Below, one piece after another: positions 34,980-47,190 of a stretch of 64,000 nucleotides of DNA. Origin of the DNA: Bryopsis sp. KO-2023 (Eukaryota; Chlorophyta; Ulvophyceae; Bryopsidales; Bryopsidaceae); assembly GCA_030272585.1 (NCBI GenBank), contig BSYQ01000005.1, positions 1,860,001-1,924,000 on the forward strand, in the 5' to 3' direction. The notes beneath the pieces are model-generated. The model was not told where the DNA came from. It searched no databases and saw only the letters and a list, made by a program, of their open reading frames with translations. Every line of letters begins with the position of its first letter. Position 1 is the stretch's first letter. Both the position numbers and the translations under genes were made by a program.

Positions 34980-35711
34980 ATGCTGGTCGACACAAGGGAT
35001 TCTCTTCTACAATGCTTAAGAGACCTCGAGACGTGCATGTCGGCGAAAGACGCCGTTGCAGCGATCGACTGCGAGGGGGTGAACCTTTGTCGCCACGGAA
35101 AACTCTGCACGCTTCAGATACGGTGTCGGGATGGGGCGCAGACGTACGTCATAGACGTCGTCACCCTGACTAGCGACGCGTTTAGCATTTCTTTGGAGTC
35201 TGGCTTCTCGATCAAGTCTATGTTAGAAGACCGCGACAGTCTGAAATTGCTTTTCGACCCGAGAAACGATTCAGATGCGCTCTACCATCAGTTCGGCGTG
35301 TTTCCACAAAACGTGTTTTGCTTGCAACTGGCCGAGGTAGCCCACAGGAGGGCGACAGGTAAAGTAGTGAATTATGTTATGGGGTTGGATAAAATGATTC
35401 GAGGGGCGGTGAAAATGAGCGCGGAAAAACTCGCCCATCTAGCCGAAGTTAAGAATCAAGGGAAGAGGTTGTTCGCGCCGGAAGTGGGGGGCAGCTATGA
35501 AGTGTGGGTGAACAGGCCTCTGTGTGCGGAGCTGGTGGAATATGCTGCTTGTGACGTGGAGTATTTGATCGACGCCTATGATTATTTTCTATCGGTTTTG
35601 AATGGAGACTGGGTGCGGAGGGTCCGGGAGGCAAGTGTCGTGAGGGTGGAGTTCTGTTTGGGAAAAGCCTACTCGAAAGGCAGACACATGGCGGTCGCTC
35701 CGCAGTTTTGA
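34980..35711 (+). CDS. DEDDy-type 3'-5' exonuclease
   Basis: Predicted 3'-5' exonuclease of the RNase D/Exd1-like DnaQ superfamily, acting on RNA or DNA 3' ends. It is intronless, unlike most genes here. ExoI motif: VAAIDCEGVNL (Asp and Glu). ExoII: FDPRNDSDALYHQFGV (Asp), followed by NVFCLQLAEVA. ExoIII: EYAACDVEYLIDAY, the Tyr-x3-Asp form, so the DEDDy set is complete. From the ATG at 34980 it encodes 243 residues; an in-frame ATG at 34659 would add 107 residues of low-complexity, Arg-rich sequence that looks non-coding, so I chose the later start. Exd1-type proteins are linked to piRNA and other small-RNA pathways in animals, but that role is not shown here. Confidence 0.8.
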   Translation: MLVDTRDSLLQCLRDLETCMSAKDAVAAIDCEGVNLCRHGKLCTLQIRCRDGAQTYVIDVVTLTSDAFSISLESGFSIKSMLEDRDSLKLLFDPRNDSDALYHQFGVFPQNVFCLQLAEVAHRRATGKVVNYVMGLDKMIRGAVKMSAEKLAHLAEVKNQGKRLFAPEVGGSYEVWVNRPLCAELVEYAACDVEYLIDAYDYFLSVLNGDWVRRVREASVVRVEFCLGKAYSKGRHMAVAPQF

Positions 35712-37479
35712 TGCTTCGTTTCTTGAAAACTTTTTTTTTTTTTTTTTTCCGGAAAAAAAGTTGCCTTCCCGCCCGCCCCAACTCATCACCCAACTGACAC
35801 TCGATCGACCGACCGATGTACCCTGAAAAGCGGCTTTTCATTCTTCTTTTACCCCGATTTGACAAACCATCCGTCTCGACGGAAGGAGGTCAATCTGCAT
35901 ACAAAAAACATCAGCAAAAACGGCTGTGTTTGTGTGTTTTTGAACCCCAAACGGTGGCCAAACGACGTGCATTTCATGCATCCAGCGCGATTTGGATGGA
36001 GTGCACCCCACCAGACTTCATGAACGCTCTTTCCCTTGAATCAGTCGTACACCAGCTCGCCTCCGCCTTCCGGTCTTCTATGGCGGTCGGCCACCATTTC
36101 TGGATTTTTTAGTTGGCAAAATCGTGTCGAAACCGAAATGAGTAATTTTCGACGATTTTTGTGGCCTGATCCTCTTTCGCGCGATTAAGCCAGTCCCACT
36201 CGTGCGCACCGCTCCTTTCCCCACACGCAGTCTCGGGTTCTGATTATCAACGAGTGACCAAAAAAAAACACACACAGAGTGCTTCAGCCCTTTCGGCAGC
36301 AGTCAGTGGCGTGGTGTGTGTTTTTTCTTACATAGTAATTTCCAAGCCGGAGTTATCCCCGTGAAGGTCGGAGCGCGATTTTCTGGTGGGCATAAGGAAG
36401 TGGCGCACTTGTTTCGGTGAGAGGCCTCGAGATTGCGTCGAATAAAACACCCTGGACGCAATTAAGACAGCATGAGTTATGTTTCGAAAAGAAAATCCTG
36501 CGCACTTGCGACGAAGCTGTCCCAGGGGGCGTCGATGAATGGGTGGCGAACCTCGGTGGCGGTCTCGTTTGTTTGTGGGAGCTGTCGCTTCTCGCGGCCC
36601 CAGAAAATGTCGCAACGTTGTTATGAACGAGACATCACTCGGGCCGCGTTTAGAAAAGCTTCACGTCGCGTCTTCGCGCGCTGGGGTCCATTGGGGCAAC
36701 GCTTTGCGAAATAACCACAGCGTCGAAGGAAATTAAGCGATCGCGCTCACGGGGGAGGTGGGGCATTGGACTCTACGAAAGGGTCGCATCCCAAACACGC
36801 GCTTTTAACGAGGTCTACCATTTCTGGGAACAAAGGAATGGGCAAGGTGGTTTTTCGAGTCGAGTTCATGCGAGATCCCCGACGTGGTGGAGCGACTCTC
36901 TACCTTCGAAAACTCGGTCGTTGTCTTTTGCCAAGTGGAAATCGTACACCCTTGCGACAAAGCGAACCTTAGGTTTTTTTTTCCCAATTTTCCAAAATTG
37001 ATGGGGACTCAAAACAGGGTGCAACAGAATGAAAACTATTTTTCCCCTTTCTTTTTTTTTTTTTTTTTTTGGGGGGGGGGGAGGTTCCCCTGACAAGAGA
37101 TAGAATACTGTAAGAAGAAAATGAAATTATTTTCTGTTCTTTGGGTGGGGTGCAAGAAAATCGAATGGGGTTAGATTGTGTTTTTTTTCCTTCCTTTGCA
37201 GGTGGCTGTGCATTGTTTTTTTTTGCCAAGCTGGGGCAAGAGTGTGTGTTTGTACAAGGGAGGTGGCGTGCCTTCCGTTGTTTTTAAAAATCGAACAAAA
37301 AGGAAGAAAAGACGAAAACAAAACGAGGTTTTGGCCTTGCTTATTCAAAACATCCTCCGCTCTCCGACTGACTGGTTTTCTTCCCCTGGCCGTTTTCCCG
37401 TGAAACACCACCCGGCCGAAAAGACCGAAAAAAAGAAAAAAAAAAGAAAAAAAGAAAACAAACTAGGACTGCAGCAATA
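35712..37479. other. Spacer upstream of the SAPS gene
   Basis: Several short frames but none with recognisable similarity. G- and T-runs occur at about 37052-37082. The last 300 bp are the likely 5' region of the SAPS-domain gene. Confidence 0.5.
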
Positions 37480-40400
37480 ATGTTCTGGAGGGTTGGTGCG
37501 TTTGCCCAGGCCTCCACAATGGAGGCCATTTTGGACAAGGAAGAATTCACTCTGGAGGATTTGCTGGAGGAAGAGGATTTGATTCAGGAATGCAAATCGC
37601 TGAATGGACGCCTCATCAATTTTCTCGGGCAAAAGGAAAACGTGGAGAAGATGGTGGGCTTCCTGGTGGATGCTCCGGAAGTCGACGCCGACGAAAAGAG
37701 AAAGACGAAATACCCGTTTTCCTCCTGCGAGGTGTTTTGCTGTGAGGTGGATGCCATTTTCACGACTCTGTTGGAGACCGAGGAATTGATGAACAAGTTT
37801 TTTTCAGTTTTGGAGGGAGATGGGCCGGTGGATTGCACGGCAGCAGGTCGGCCTCATCCTTTTGCCCCCCCCCCCCTTTCTTTCCCCTTTTTATCCAATT
37901 TTCTTCATTTTTTATTTCCCCTTTTTTTTCCCATTTCTTTCTCTTTGTCCCTCTTTTTTCCCTTTTGTTTCCATTTTTTCTCCCATTTTTTTTTTGTTTA
38001 ATCTTTTGTTTTCTCTTTTTTTTCCCTGTCCCCACTAATCTGTGCAAAGATAGCTTCCCACTCATAAACGACATTTATGCGTTTTTGTTGAAATGCAAGA
38101 AATATAGTGTTTTACTTCACCCCCCCTCCCCAACGGTTTGATTTAGACTTCGAACAAAAAGATTGTTTTTGTTCGTTCCGTGCAAATTTGTATCTTTCAC
38201 CAAAACAAAACAAAACAAAAAACTGCCACCGTTTTCTTTTTTTTGGTATTCCCACATGAATATATGGTTTTGATTTTGCTCCACTGTGCGAGCTGGATCC
38301 TTACCGTCCGCTTGCATCAATTTCACCTCAATTTCAATTTTGTTTGACTTTGGCTTGTTTGGGATAACACATGAAACAGGTTATTTCGGGCGAGTAATGA
38401 GTCATTTATTGCTGCGCAAACCAGCCCCCACGCTACAGCATCTCCAAAACCACCCAGAAATCATCCCCCGCCTCGTGAACCATATATACGACACCTCCAT
38501 TTCGGAGGTCATTCTTAGGCTGGTGTGTGCGGACGAACAAAGCAACACAGCATTGGCGGGGGGCCATTTGACCTGGCTGTGCGAAACCCCTTTGTTGGAT
38601 TGTTTGCTGGAGCGACTCTCGGGTGGGGGGACGGTCGACAGTCAAATCAACTCCGCTCAGGTGTTGGTGGCGCTCATTCGAACTCAGCCGTCTCCATTAG
38701 CGATCAGATTGTCGCAGTCAGACTACCTGGACCTGCTGGTCAGTCATGTGAAAAAGTGTGAGAGCGGGGAGGTTTCCATTCCGGTGCTGAATGTGTGTAT
38801 CGCTGCGATGGACCCCCGGAGGAGAATCGCCGATGGATTTGGAATGCTCGTGGGGCCTATTTGCATTCATGGGGAGGAGCACAGTGGAAATGTGTTCATG
38901 CCTCTTATCGGAAAGCTGTCCGATGCTGTGCCATCACTGGTCAAATATCTGGAAAGGGACGAGGGCTCATCCCCCCAATTGACTCCGTACGGATTGCTGG
39001 ACCCCCCCGCCGGGGTTGGTCGATTGAAAATCACGGAACTGTTTTCCGTTTTGATGTGTTCAGGATGGGAGGAAGCTCAGCAGGCTCTGCTGGAATCCGG
39101 CGCCCTTCCGAAATGCATGCAGTTGTTCTTGAAGTATCCTTTCAACAACCTTTTGCACCGGAACGTCGCTGTTTTGATGGCGGCGGCTGTGGACAGTGGT
39201 TCAGAAAAGGTGTTGGAGCATTTGTTCAACCAAGATGGCTTTCTGGATTGGCTGGTGAGCGTGCCGGAAGAGGTGTTGCTCCCCAGACCTCCAAAAGAAG
39301 GCGAATCTGACCAAAAGAAACAACAGGGTGCATTAGCGCCGATAGGTAACCCGTCATCGTGTCTGCCTTCCCCATTCGATCAGGTCGAATCTGGCTCAGG
39401 GCCGAATTCGATCGAGGGGAAAGAGGGGGAGGCACCCTCCGGCTTGGCATCCGCCGAACCCCCCACAAACCATGCTGGAGGTAGCAAGAAAATCGAAACG
39501 GACGGGGAAAACTCGGCTCAAGGGGGGCAAGCGACGCCCGGGGTGGCGGAGAGTGAGACAAATGCTGCAAAGGTGGTGGAAAACGGACCGATTTTCAAGG
39601 ATGTTGAACCTGTGAGGGAGCATGTGTTGCGGGCTGGGTATATCGGCCACGTGACTCAAATGGCGAACCACGTCGTAATGGTGAGCGAAAGGGACGAGTG
39701 GGTTCGATGCGCGTTGCAGGAGCATTCTGGATGGGACGTATACGTGACCAAAGTTCTGGCGGCTCGAAACACGTTGGAGGATGTGTCGCACTGGGAATGC
39801 GGCCGACCGTCCCCAGGGATCGTTCGACCGGAAAGCCCGGAGGCTCAGTCCAATCAGAGGCCGGAGAACATCATCGGTAATGGGGAGAATTACCGATACC
39901 CGCTGGACGAGGAAGATGACGACGTGAACGGTGCTTACGGGGCGATGGAAGGCTTGACAGTGACCGGCGCCGAGAGTGCGACGGCGATGTTTGCGCAGCT
40001 GAACCTCCAGGAAAACGTGCAGAGCTGGGAGGATCTGACGAGCAGCAGCTCCAGTTCTTCCTCGTCGAGTGAATCCAGCGGGAGTAGCGTCAGCGGCGGG
40101 GGGAGCGACAGCGACGAGGGCTCCCCGAAACAACGGGATTTGAAAGGGGTGGGTGGGGGGTCCAGGGGGGAGTGTTCGCCACCTTTGACCAATTTCGAGG
40201 ACCAGATAAAGTTCGATTCGAGCGACGAGGAAGATGATGAGGATGAGTACGGGGATTTGGTCAACGGGGTGGGGTCGATCAGCAGCGGGGGGATGGAGTC
40301 CATCACTCTGACTCTTAACAAGCAGAATTTCTTTGCGACGGGGGGAGGGTCGCAGGGGGGGGAAGGTTGGGTGGCTTTCGGTGACGACGAGGGGGATTCG

Positions 40401-40586
40401 AAAATTAGTAAGACGGATGTCAGACTCAGGGAGGGGTTTGCCGGGAAAAAAGAGGATTTGTCTGGGGATGGAGAGGGGGGGGGAAATTCCAGAGAGGAGG
40501 GGGAATCTATGGTGTCAGGGGACTACAGTGCTTTTAATTACTGGCGGACAGATGTCGGAGCCTTCGAGGTTCCAGAAAGTTTGTAA
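37480..40586 (+). CDS. SAPS-domain regulatory subunit of protein phosphatase 6
   Basis: Member of the SIT4-associated (SAPS/PP6R) family, which binds and directs the PP6/Sit4 catalytic subunit. Exons 37480-37846 and 38380-40586 join in phase (G|GT) for 857 residues. The N-terminus is diagnostic: MFWRVGAF, AILDKEEFTLEDLLEEEDLI, QECKSLNGRLINFL, YPFSSCEVFCCEVDAIF, TEELMNKFFSVLE, then YFGRVMSHLLLRKP, continuing through the helical repeats of the SAPS domain to about residue 480. The C-terminal third is disordered: a nine- or ten-Ser run followed by SD/ED-rich sequence (about codons at 40030-40120) and an acidic DSSDEEDDEDEYGDL patch, as in other PP6R proteins. One intron only, against many in neighbours. 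The 3' flank is low complexity. Confidence 0.92.
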
Positions 40587-43332
40587 TCGCTTTTTTTTCT
40601 TTTTTTGCTGTTTCATTTTTTTTTTTCTCACCCCTCTATTGTATGTTTTCTTGCCATTTCCCTTTGACAGAAAAAAAAATCCGACTTTGAATAGAAAACA
40701 AGGTGTGGTTGGGTTTTTTTGGGGGGAAAAGAAAAAAAGGAAATATGAAATATATACGAAAGATGAGTAAAATCGGAGGGGTGGTTTTACAAAGTTAAAA
40801 AAAAAAAAACGAAGAAAAGAAAAAAGAGAGGGAAAAAAAAAGAGAAAAAAACCATGCAGTTTCAAGGATTTTATGGAGGGTTTTGAAGGAAACGAAGAAT
40901 AGAATGTTTGTTTTATTATTATTTTTATTTTTTTTTCTTTGGATTACATATTAAAAGACAAGGAGATTTATACATATATAAGCACACATCTGCTTTCAGT
41001 TTTTTTTCGGGTTTTTTTTTTTTTTTCGGTGGTTGCGGTGGGGAAGGGAAGAAGTGGTTTTCTCGGAGTGAAAAATTGAAAAACATTTGGAGACCAAGGG
41101 TTTTTTTAAAAAAAATTGAAAAGAAAGAAAAACAAGGGGGGATATTTACGCTTTTAACCAAAACAAAACTCGGAAAAGAAAAAAGAGAAAAGGAAAGAAA
41201 AGAACAAGAAGAAACATAACGACCGAGATGTGGATAAGGAGGTTGCAAAAAGGAAAGGAAAAAAGAAAGAAGAAAAATGATGGATCGTGCATGGGTTTTT
41301 TTTTTCTCATTATTGTTTTTCGAATTATCATTCCTTTCATCAGTTTTGGCACGTCTGGGTCGTTTTTGTTTGTTTTGCTTTACTTGTTTTGTCTTTTCTC
41401 AGAAAGGAGCCATCAAGAGTGGTTTGGACATGGGGGAAGGGGGGGGGGGGGGGGGGGGTTTCAAAGCATGTGTGAAAAGGAAAAAAAAAAGAAAAAAACA
41501 GAATATAATGAAAGGCATGTTCATGGGCTTTTTATTAAGGGAAAACTAGTAGCACGAGAATATCTATCAAATGAGAATAATATACCTATCCACTGGCATT
41601 GCAAGAAGGATTCAAAAAAAAAAGGAACACTGAGCAAGGAATTAAAGAGGAGGGTGGGGAGGTTGAAATTGGAAAAAAAATACGAACACAAACTGAAGAA
41701 TATGTTTCGAGTTTTTTTTTATCCATCGAGTTGTTTCATATGATGCTTCTTTTTTTTCCCTTGTTTTTTTTTGGGTTCTTTTTTTTTCTTCTTCCCATCC
41801 CTCTTTTCCCCATTCCCCTAATCATCTATCTTCTCTGTTCTTTCTGTCCTCTGCTGACTCCCTGTTCAGAAAGATTCTAATTTCTTTTTCGTTTCTAAAT
41901 TTGCATGGGGAATTTACCCCTCCTTTCCTGCCTATCACCTGTGAGGCTTTTTTTTTGGCCCTTCAGAAAATAAAAGCTTTAAACAAAGAGAGGTACAGAA
42001 AAAGTTCGCCTTGTTTTTTTTTTGTCCAGAAAAGAGTGGGAGGGGGGGGGGAGGGGTTCGAGAAGAGAGTGGAGCCAAAAAAACAAAAATGATGCCGAAA
42101 AAGAAAAGGAAACGGAAAGAATTTTGGAGGGAGGGGGAAAAGGGAGGGAAAAGATTATGCGAAAGAGTGGCAAATAGCAAACCCTTTTTCTTTTCTTCAT
42201 ATCGAGTTGCAGCCAAGAACGATGCGGATGGGATTCAAATAGGGTCACAAAAACTAACACATGTTTTTTTTTGCTTTTTTTTGGGAAAAGGAGGGGGGGG
42301 GGGGGAGAATCAGGCTGATATCATACGTTTTCGAATTCTGACACAAAAAATGGAGGGGGGGGGGGTCGTCTCAGATTGTAAAGTATGGTGATGGGGTCAC
42401 AGTGGCATGTTATTTATTGATTGGGATTTTTTTGTTCGCTTGGGCTGGCCCCATTTCCCCTCAGAAAAAAAAACCGACAACTAGGATGATAGCTCCTTTC
42501 CCTGCCTCTTGGGGTGGATTTATTTCGTCCGTGGTGAGGAATCCAACCCTTTCCCCCTTTCATTTTTTTTGGGCGGCCTTGTGGAGCCTTCGATCAAGAT
42601 TCCCCATTGATTTTATCCACGAATGCTGCGCAGCTTTATGTCAGACTGTGTTGCAACAATAACTCTTCTGACCGATCGGGTTCCCTGGAAAAATGCTCCA
42701 TTTGAGTGTTTGGGGTGGATGAATCCAGTTCTATGTATCTTAAGTTAAGATTCTTAGCATGTGGACATCTTTGGAAGAGGGGGGTGAAGCTCCACCCCAT
42801 AAAAGGTGCTTGTGAAAGTAGGCCTCCTTTCGCTGTTTTATTGGTTTGTTGTATTCACAAAGGTGAACAACAGAAACTTTCGTGACAATTCTAAGTAATT
42901 CTACCACCCACCAACGAGCAACCACCAAGTTTGAAAACCCAGAAAAAAACCCCAAGAAACACCTAGAAATTCGACTGGTGAAAAACCGTCGACACAAACC
43001 CCAACCAACAACAACTTCAATGAATTTGAAAACTACTTACGATTTAATCTTAAAAAGAAACCAGTCACTATTATTGAATTGACGACGAACCCCAAACAGC
43101 CGAAAAAACTAAAATCAATAGTATTTCCCCATATTGCAATGAGTGGGTACACAAACCTCTGACCAACCCAAAGAAAAACCAAATTTCGCCACACTTGAAG
43201 GCGAGCAAAGTTTACAATCCAAAAAGTACAGTCAGTCTTCGCTGTAGAAATCGAAATCGATCGCCAAAAATTACGAGTTAATCCCCTGAAAAAATCTTGC
43301 ACACTGTCGAGCCAATCCATCTTGAAGAGTGG
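40587..43332. other. Low-complexity spacer
   Basis: Long T, A and G runs, including 20 consecutive G at 41439-41458 and G-runs near 42292-42306 and 42355-42365. Translations are mostly Lys/Arg or Phe/Leu strings. No gene recognised. Confidence 0.6.
41439..41458 (+). repeat. 20-nt G run
   Basis: Twenty consecutive guanines preceded by TGGGGGAA, a strong candidate for G-quadruplex formation on the plus strand. Confidence 0.85.
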
Positions 43333-43565
43333 ACCCATCACAATGTCGAGATGATGTATCTCGGAGCTGAGCTTACCCATTACAATGTCGAGTTGATGTA
43401 TCTTGGAGCTGAGCTAACCCATTACAATGTCGAGTTGATGCATCTCGGAGCTGAGCTTACCCATTACAATGTCGAGTTGATGCATCTCGGAGCCGAGCCG
43501 ACCCATCACAATGTCGAGCTGATGTATCTTGGAGCTGAGCTTACCCATTACAATGTCGAGTTGTG
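43333..43565. repeat. 42-bp minisatellite
   Basis: Five and a half units of 42 bp with the core CATTACAATGTCGAGTTGATG. The period equals 14 codons, so frames are open on both strands (for example THYNVELMYLGAEL on plus). Substitutions between units are few and mostly silent-like or transitions. No flanking domain suggests that it is coding. Confidence 0.85.
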
Positions 43566-45405
43566 GCAGCAACCTCCATTTATATTGGGAGTGCAATCAG
43601 AAACAATCCTCAACGTTCAAAGGTCTAGGAATCGTCAGTGACGAATGTGAGTTTTTTATTTTTTGCTTTTTTGTTCATTTTTTCTTGAGTGGTTTTTTTT
43701 TCTTGTGGTATTGCGAATGTGTAGAATGAGAGAAGAACTGTTGGGTTTTGATGATTCTGGATTGAATAAATATTGGATTCAGGAAATTGGGAATTGGTGA
43801 TCTGATGTACAGTATCCATGGTTCTCAAGGACTTGTGCAATTTTGTAATTCATCAGAACCTTGTATTGTGAATGGACATAGAGTGTAGCAAAGTGAGTCT
43901 GACAGAGAAACCACACTACTGCAAATCAGTTTTCGAATGGAAAAAAAAAAAAGATTCCTTGTCGCTGCAAAGTACACCAGAATGAATGGTAACCACGCAC
44001 CTCATCCCAAAAGGGACTGCCCACCAAGATTTGATTGGATTGCAAGATTTGATTTGAGTGTTTGTTTCCTCTAAAGGCCATGAAAAGCCTTGCAATCCAT
44101 TGAATGGATCATCGTGGATAAGTATAATATGTTGAGGAGATTTGCAGCGCACATCTATCCCCAGCAAAAAACATTGTGTTGTTTTCAATGCCAGTTCCTC
44201 TGGCGTCAGAAGTCGTCAATGCCATGTGTTAAAAAAGTTCAATACCATGGTTCAGTCTCTTTTACATTCGTTCACTCTAACCGCACATGTGTATGTCTAT
44301 ATATTGGCCATTGTGTTCTTTTTTTTGGGACCCATTTCATTCATTCATCCACCCAGATACACGTAGTCGACCTCATCCAGCAGGCTAAAATTGGGCTTCC
44401 ATGAAATCTGCATTCCTTAAACCAGGAAATTTTTGCATCCTAAAGCAAAGGGTGAGCACAGTGTCGAATACCGAGTGATGGGCATATCTGTAACACAAAC
44501 CCCTGTTTACTGACTATCCATTTACATTTTTGTATCCAATTTGCAAAGATTGCTGAAGGTAGCCCATTTCCATGACAGACCTACTTCAAGACAGCAGTGC
44601 GGTACTGTCTTCTTTGGTTTGGTGAGCACACAGCCCTGACCTAGAGAATCTTGAGAATACCATTCATGACCTCACAAGATAAGTACTAAACTGTAGATGG
44701 TGAAAAAAAAAAAAAAAGAGAAAAAAAAGAGAAAACAAGAGCAAGTATGAAAAGTGGCTGTTGACATCTTTCAAAGAGGTGCAGGTGTCAATTGTGTTTT
44801 TTTCTGTTTTCGGGGATGTGTCGTGACTATCCCAAAAGAACGATAAATGCTCATCGCTGATGCATGCAGCAAATCTCTGAAATCGTATTCTGAATCAACA
44901 GTGCCGACAGAATAAGATAAATGCTTTTGTTCTTTTTTTAATTCATTACACTTTGAATCCCTCTTCCGAAAACCAACGTTTCAAATCTTTTTTCCTTCCT
45001 TCACACGTGTGAATGAAAAATCCATTTTTGATCTAGAAAACTCTCCCCCTTTTTTTCTATCGATGAATCTGACATATGCGAATATTGCAGTACACTCCCC
45101 TCGCCCCTCCCCCTCCCATTCAATTTCCATCTGTTTTTTTTCCCTTTTTTTCTTGGGGCGGGGTGGGGTGGGAGGATTTGGGGATCTGTGAAAATTAGAT
45201 GGGATGGATTCTCGAATGCGCATGCAGATCTCTCTCTCTCCCTCACTTTTTTTTTTTTGGTTTATCTTCGTTCGGTCCAACTCCAGAGATTTTCTTGTTT
45301 CCGTCATGGCACATTTGAATTGCTCGAAAAGCTGAAGACCCCATCCTCTAGCAGCACTTCCCTCATTTCTCCTCTAAAAATATGGCAAAAAAAAAGGGAA
45401 GAAAC
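43566..45405. other. Spacer without recognised gene
   Basis: Short frames only. An A-rich run is at 44703-44735. The right part may include the 3' end of the CDPK remnant on the minus strand. Confidence 0.5.
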
Positions 45406-47190
45406 CAGCAAATTCCTTGCCGTCTATGTCCCCGACTTATCCACATCCAAGGCTGCAAACACTTGATTGACTTCAAACTCCGTGAGATACAAAAGGGCCT
45501 TTTTTTTGTTGTTGTTGCAAACTGTTCCAGGACACAGCACACCACGAGGTTGAGTCAGCCGCTTAATAAAAATAAATTAAAAAAAGGGTTACAGGAGGCG
45601 ACTTGAACAACACGAGCTTTTTGCCCCCATCCTGTTTTCTTCCAGATTGCAGGAATTAGTGTTAGGAGGTGACTAAGGGACACATCAGTTGGACATGGTC
45701 AAAACATTCCCCTGGTGAATTTTAACAGGATGTGCATTTGTGAAAACCCTGGAATCCAACTCAGCATCACTGAACAAAAAGAAAAAAAATTGAGCGATAT
45801 ATTCTCACCACTTTCAGGGACGTCGGCAATTCCGTTGAAATCAAGCACTCCATTTCCATCCAAATTCGAAGTGCTCCGATGGCTCCCTCTGTAATTTGCC
45901 TCTTGCTAGCCTTATCCATTCAACCTATCATTCACATTGAACCTTTATGAAAATCAAGTCCTTACCAATTTCAAGAATCGCACCCAGAAAAAGAAAAAAA
46001 AAACCCCAAAAAATGGGGGGGGGGGTGCTGACCTTGATAGTTGGCTGAATACTTTCAGGGATTCCACCGTTTCGGTGTGAAGTTTGTATGCGGATCGTTT
46101 TGACGAGAGTGAATCCCGCAGCCATGCCATTTTCAACGCTTGCTTGGCTGAAACCCTCTTATTCGGATTGGGGTTGAGAAGGGCTCGAATGAACGTTTTG
46201 GCCTCGTTCGACACCAAATCCCATACATCCTCGGAAAAAGCTACCTGAAAATAACAACCATTTTTTCCCTCAAAAGATTCTTTTTTTCGTATAAGAAATC
46301 AGTTACTGTAAGTATAGTTTTTCTTTTTTTCGAGAAAGAAAAAGCAAAACAACTACAGGAAATATTTCAAAATCCCCCTCCAGCACTATATTTGTGAGAT
46401 AATTAAAAAAAAGAAAAGCTTTTTTTTGGACTACGAGAGAATGCCACACCGTGATCTCGATGCATGCAATTGAACTTTTGCTCCATCAAAAGATTAATCG
46501 ATGGACAAAACCTGACTTTGGATTGTTCTATGCGATTTCCCATGAGAAAAAGCAAGGAGAAGACAAGAAAAAGCTTGGAACGAAAACATGTCTGGCAGGG
46601 AAAAAATTCCTCACCTTTGGCTTCTGCCTTAATCGTCACAGAGTGGCCTGCTTGTTTGCATAAGGAAAACGAGGTTTTCCGCAACCCGCTGACAAAAAAT
46701 CTTCCTTTTTGCCAGTCACATCATTGGCCACTTCCAGAGAGCAGTTCCGAAAACATTCTTTTGTAGCTTTGATTTATTCGGTCGGCAAAACACGCTCAGC
46801 CCAAAATCCAGCACTTTCATCACTCCATCCATGCCTTCCTCCAAAAACACGATGTTCTCCGGCTTGATGTCCGCATGCACCACCCCCAGATCGTGGCAAT
46901 AAGCCAAAAAACCCATCAAATCCCTCATAATGGCAGCAACTTGATCTTCGGTGAACCATATGCTCAAAGAGCTCCCCTCCAGCATAGTAATCCATGACCA
47001 GATAGTAATTCTTATCATCCTCGAAAACCTCCCGTAGCTTGGCTGCATTGGGGTGACCCTCAACAGTTTTCATCGTGCTGATTCCCACCAACACGTGGGT
47101 GCACAATTTTCGCTTGGCGAGAATGTGATCCAAGCCTCCTTGAAACACTGTCCGTATTGATGTGAAACGATATCTTTTTTTTTTTCTGGC
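45406..47190 (-). pseudogene. Broken calcium-dependent protein kinase (CDPK)
   Basis: Remnant of a CDPK, a kinase fused to calmodulin-like EF-hands, found in plants, green algae and alveolates. The piece 47077-46721 has EGHPNAAKL, YYLVMDYYAGGELFEHM, then at about 46955 the frame shifts by one base before FTEDQVAAIMRDL, HADIKPENIVF and LDFGLSVF. The activation-segment end reads GTALWKWPMM then stop, where GTPYYxAPE is expected, and no exon with the APE or DxWSxG blocks is found. A C-lobe exon (46244-46033) has VSNEAKTFIRALL and the junction helix ESLKVFSQL. EF-hands follow: NLDGNGVLDFNG (45888-45809) and DVDKSGT with a one-base loss at about 45430 before IDGKEF (45498-45406). The glycine loop is not recognisable. 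Several independent lesions argue for a pseudogene; sequencing errors could explain the single-base ones. Confidence 0.65.

Noticed and set aside
43297-43641. 114-codon plus-strand frame through the 42-bp minisatellite
   Set aside because: It is open on both strands because the unit is a multiple of three; no similarity and no start or splice support. Kept only as a repeat.
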